Below, in pieces: positions 7,735 to 8,683 of a stretch of 8,683 bases of DNA. A program made the position numbers and the translations under genes. The notes beneath the pieces are model-generated. The model was not told where the DNA came from, did no database searches, and saw nothing but the letters and a program-made list of their open reading frames with translations. Source of the DNA: Ignavibacteria bacterium (GTDB lineage: Bacteria > Bacteroidota > Ignavibacteria > Ignavibacteriales > Melioribacteraceae); NCBI GenBank assembly GCA_003233295.1, contig QILJ01000484.1, positions 1 through 8,683 on the forward strand, in the 5' to 3' direction. The first letter of the stretch is position 1. Each line of letters opens with the position of its first letter.

Positions 7735-7740
7735 CCTCCT
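7735..7740 (-). promoter_or_regulatory. Shine-Dalgarno of the giant gene
   Basis: On the minus strand AGGAGG (continuing as AGGAGGG) lies seven bases before ATG 7727. It is a full match to the anti-Shine-Dalgarno sequence at ideal spacing, and it fixes the start codon of the giant gene. Confidence 0.9.
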
Positions 7741-7759
7741 AAATGAAATGAAAAAAAGA

Positions 7760-7773
7760 TAGTTAATTAACTA
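7760..7773. promoter_or_regulatory. 14-base perfect palindrome in the giant gene's leader
   Basis: TAGTTAATTAACTA is its own reverse complement and lies 33-46 bases upstream of ATG 7727. On the minus strand it is followed after two bases by seven T residues (7757-7751). It could be an operator for a dimeric regulator or, less likely because the stem is nearly all A-T, a weak attenuator hairpin. The AT-rich context makes a chance origin possible. Confidence 0.3.
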
Positions 7774-8069
7774 ATTGTATGTAATGTGCTCCTTGTATAT
7801 CCTCCTTTCTTCAAATAATATTGTATTTATAGTTAACGCTAGGGTACTACATATAATTATTTTACGAAGAGTACATGAAGAGTTAATTAGTATATAATTT
7901 ATCCTAGCATATCTATTATATATTGAATTTCTGCCTTCTCGGAAAAAGTGGAAAATAATTTTAGCATAATTGATCACCAAGTGTTATACCACTGCTCATA
8001 ATGAGAATAGTTAAAGAATTACAAACCCTCATATTTTAATATAGATGGTAATCTACAGTCTTGTGACTA

Positions 8070-8092
8070 AATTGATATGAATAGTATCAATT
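8070..8092. repeat. 8-base inverted repeat, 7-base spacer
   Basis: AATTGATA (8070-8077) and TATCAATT (8085-8092) are perfect reverse complements around TGAATAG. No T tract follows on either strand, so it is not a terminator. The geometry resembles a binding site for a dimeric regulator, but no adjacent promoter can be defined and the sequence is AT-rich. Confidence 0.3.
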
Positions 8093-8215
8093 ATACAACA
8101 ATAAATGGATAAGTTTGATGAGGATAGGGTGGTTATTCTTCTACTTTTAGCTATTCTTTTGTTATTTACTTTGTATTGAAACCCAAAATTTGCAGGGTTG
8201 TAAAATAATTTTTAA

Positions 8216-8521
8216 ACTGCAGATTGTATTGTAAGTATTGAGTGGAATTATAAAAACGATGAATATAAAGCTTTCGGAGGAGATGGCACTCCGTATTTCA
8301 GCATCTGGTTTACCGATAAAACAACAGGTAAAGAAACTTACGGTGTTGGAAGGTATCTCGATTTTAAAAAAGAAGATGACCCCGATCATATTTATACAAT
8401 TGATTTTAACAGAGCTTACAATCCTTATTGTGCTTACAGCGCTCAATTCACCTGCCCCATCCCGCGCCAGGAAGATTACATTGATATTGAGATTAAAGCA
8501 GGTGAAAAGAATTTCCATTAA
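8216..8521 (+). pseudogene. DUF1684 family protein, C-terminal remnant lacking its 5' end and start codon
   Basis: The frame gives 101 codons ending at TAA 8519-8521. It shows the conserved C-terminal signature of DUF1684: FTDKTTGKETYGVGRYLD (about 8309-8362), DFNRAYNPYCAYS (8402-8440), FTCPIP, and the closing KAGEK. DUF1684 proteins are of unknown function and normally have a domain of roughly 140 residues, often preceded by a lipoprotein or export signal. Here the frame is closed just upstream by stops at 8177, 8201 and 8213, and contains no ATG, GTG or TTG codon at all. No matching N-terminal half appears in the other frames upstream. I therefore read it as a 5'-truncated gene rather than a short intact one. 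Translation from ATT or an assembly error cannot be excluded. The DAHP synthase gene follows 23 bases after the stop, suggesting the two once formed an operon. Confidence 0.75.
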
Positions 8522-8532
8522 TATTATTTAAC

Positions 8533-8537
8533 GAGGA
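8533..8537 (+). promoter_or_regulatory. Shine-Dalgarno deciding the TTG start of the DAHP synthase gene
   Basis: GAGGA lies seven bases before TTG 8545. It supports this unusual start codon, because there is no in-frame ATG nearby. Confidence 0.7.
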
Positions 8538-8544
8538 TATTTCG

Positions 8545-8683
8545 TTGATTATTGTACTCGAAAAAGGTGTCAGAGATGATCAGGTTGAAGATATAATAAA
8601 ACAGGTCGAAGATTATGGATTTTCAATTCATAAATCTACAGGCGAAGAGCAAATTGTTTTAGGTGCGATTGGCATTCAGCCGG
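8545..8683 (+). CDS. 3-deoxy-7-phosphoheptulonate (DAHP) synthase, N-terminal 46 residues (3' end outside window)
   Basis: The frame begins (M)IIVLEKGVRDDQVEDIIKQ and continues with DYGFSIHKSTGEEQIVLGAIG. This matches the N-terminal ferredoxin-like regulatory domain of class I-beta DAHP synthases (AroF/AroG/AroA-like), whose members typically start MIIVM and have an H-x-S-x-G-x-E-x-T-x-I-G-x-I-G pattern. The enzyme condenses phosphoenolpyruvate and erythrose 4-phosphate in the cytoplasm, the first committed step of aromatic amino acid synthesis. The N-terminal domain commonly mediates feedback inhibition. TTG 8545 is chosen because it aligns with the family start and has GAGGA at good spacing. 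The catalytic barrel lies beyond the window. The gene follows the DUF1684 remnant by 23 bases on the same strand. I give no gene symbol because naming varies within the family. Confidence 0.85.
   Translation, partial: MIIVLEKGVRDDQVEDIIKQVEDYGFSIHKSTGEEQIVLGAIGIQP

Larger units (their letters stand above)
7728..8215. other. Non-coding AT-rich region between the giant gene and the DUF1684 remnant
   Basis: This 488-base stretch has stops in all frames and no recognisable protein. It must hold the promoter of the giant gene. A TATAAT-like hexamer is visible on the minus strand at 7920-7915, but without a convincing -35 element, and no clear Bacteroidota TAnnTTTG box was found, so I do not call a promoter. 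Its visible elements are the Shine-Dalgarno and palindrome near 7735-7773, an orphan AAAGGAGG at 7808-7801 on the minus strand, an 8-base inverted repeat at 8070-8092, and a 24-codon plus-strand ORF at 8105-8179 coding for a hydrophobic peptide without a ribosome binding site. The missing 5' part of the DUF1684 gene would be expected in this region but is not there. Confidence 0.7.

Noticed and set aside
7915..7920. Minus-strand TATAAT as the -10 box of the giant gene
   Set aside because: No acceptable -35 element is found at 16-18 bases, and such hexamers are frequent in this AT-rich stretch.
7891..7922. Inverted repeat TATATAAT/ATTATATA
   Set aside because: It is purely A-T with a 16-base loop and is expected by chance in this composition.
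7771..7980. 69-codon minus-strand reading frame upstream of the giant gene
   Set aside because: It lies in AT-rich leader DNA, has no family pattern, and its end overlaps the orphan AAAGGAGG and the leader palindrome. It looks like a chance frame.
8180..8213. Possible plus-strand terminator with arms AACCC/GGGTT followed by T-rich sequence
   Set aside because: The stem is only five pairs with a ten-base loop, the T tract is interrupted, and no plus-strand gene precedes it.
8162..8531. Longer frames on both strands overlapping the DUF1684 remnant (minus 8162-8518 and plus 8238-8531)
   Set aside because: They are shadows. Only the plus frame ending at 8521 shows a conserved protein signature.

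Overview
The window is AT-rich and looks like a piece of a Bacteroidota/Chlorobiota-group genome. Ignavibacteria-like bacteria are the best guess. The evidence is a canonical type IX secretion system (T9SS) C-terminal sorting domain on a giant exported protein, the style of its modules (BNR/Asp-box propeller, choice-of-anchor/Ig halves, paired GWNM...GYW repeats), and a second secreted protein that shares one of those modules. The assignment is inferred from protein style, not from a marker gene.

Layout: (1) Positions 1-379, minus strand: the N-terminal 126 residues of a small secreted protein whose 3' end lies outside the window. (2) Positions 429-456: a strong intrinsic terminator for minus-strand transcription, between the two minus-strand genes. 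(3) Positions 471-7727, minus strand: one intact 2418-residue multidomain surface or secreted protein filling over 80% of the window. From the N terminus it has a hydrophobic export signal, a BNR/Asp-box beta-propeller region, a von Willebrand A domain with complete MIDAS residues, a CLCA-like beta-sandwich region, an Ig-like domain split by an inserted jelly-roll domain, a YVTN-type beta-propeller, an FDARL module, two GWNM/GYW repeats and the T9SS tail. (4) Positions 7728-8215: about 490 bases of AT-rich DNA with no convincing gene. It holds the leader of the giant gene, including a perfect Shine-Dalgarno and two dyad symmetries. (5) Positions 8216-8521, plus strand: the C-terminal part of a DUF1684 protein with no start codon, probably a 5'-truncated remnant. 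(6) Positions 8545-8683, plus strand: the first 46 residues of a DAHP synthase (first step of the shikimate pathway), starting with TTG and running off the window.

The two minus-strand genes probably both make exported proteins of the envelope or extracellular space. They share a module, so they look like products of the same domain-shuffling pool. The plus-strand genes are ordinary chromosomal housekeeping or hypothetical genes. The broken DUF1684 gene marks a likely rearrangement boundary between this core DNA and the giant surface-protein locus. I see no tRNA, rRNA, CRISPR array, transposase or phage gene.
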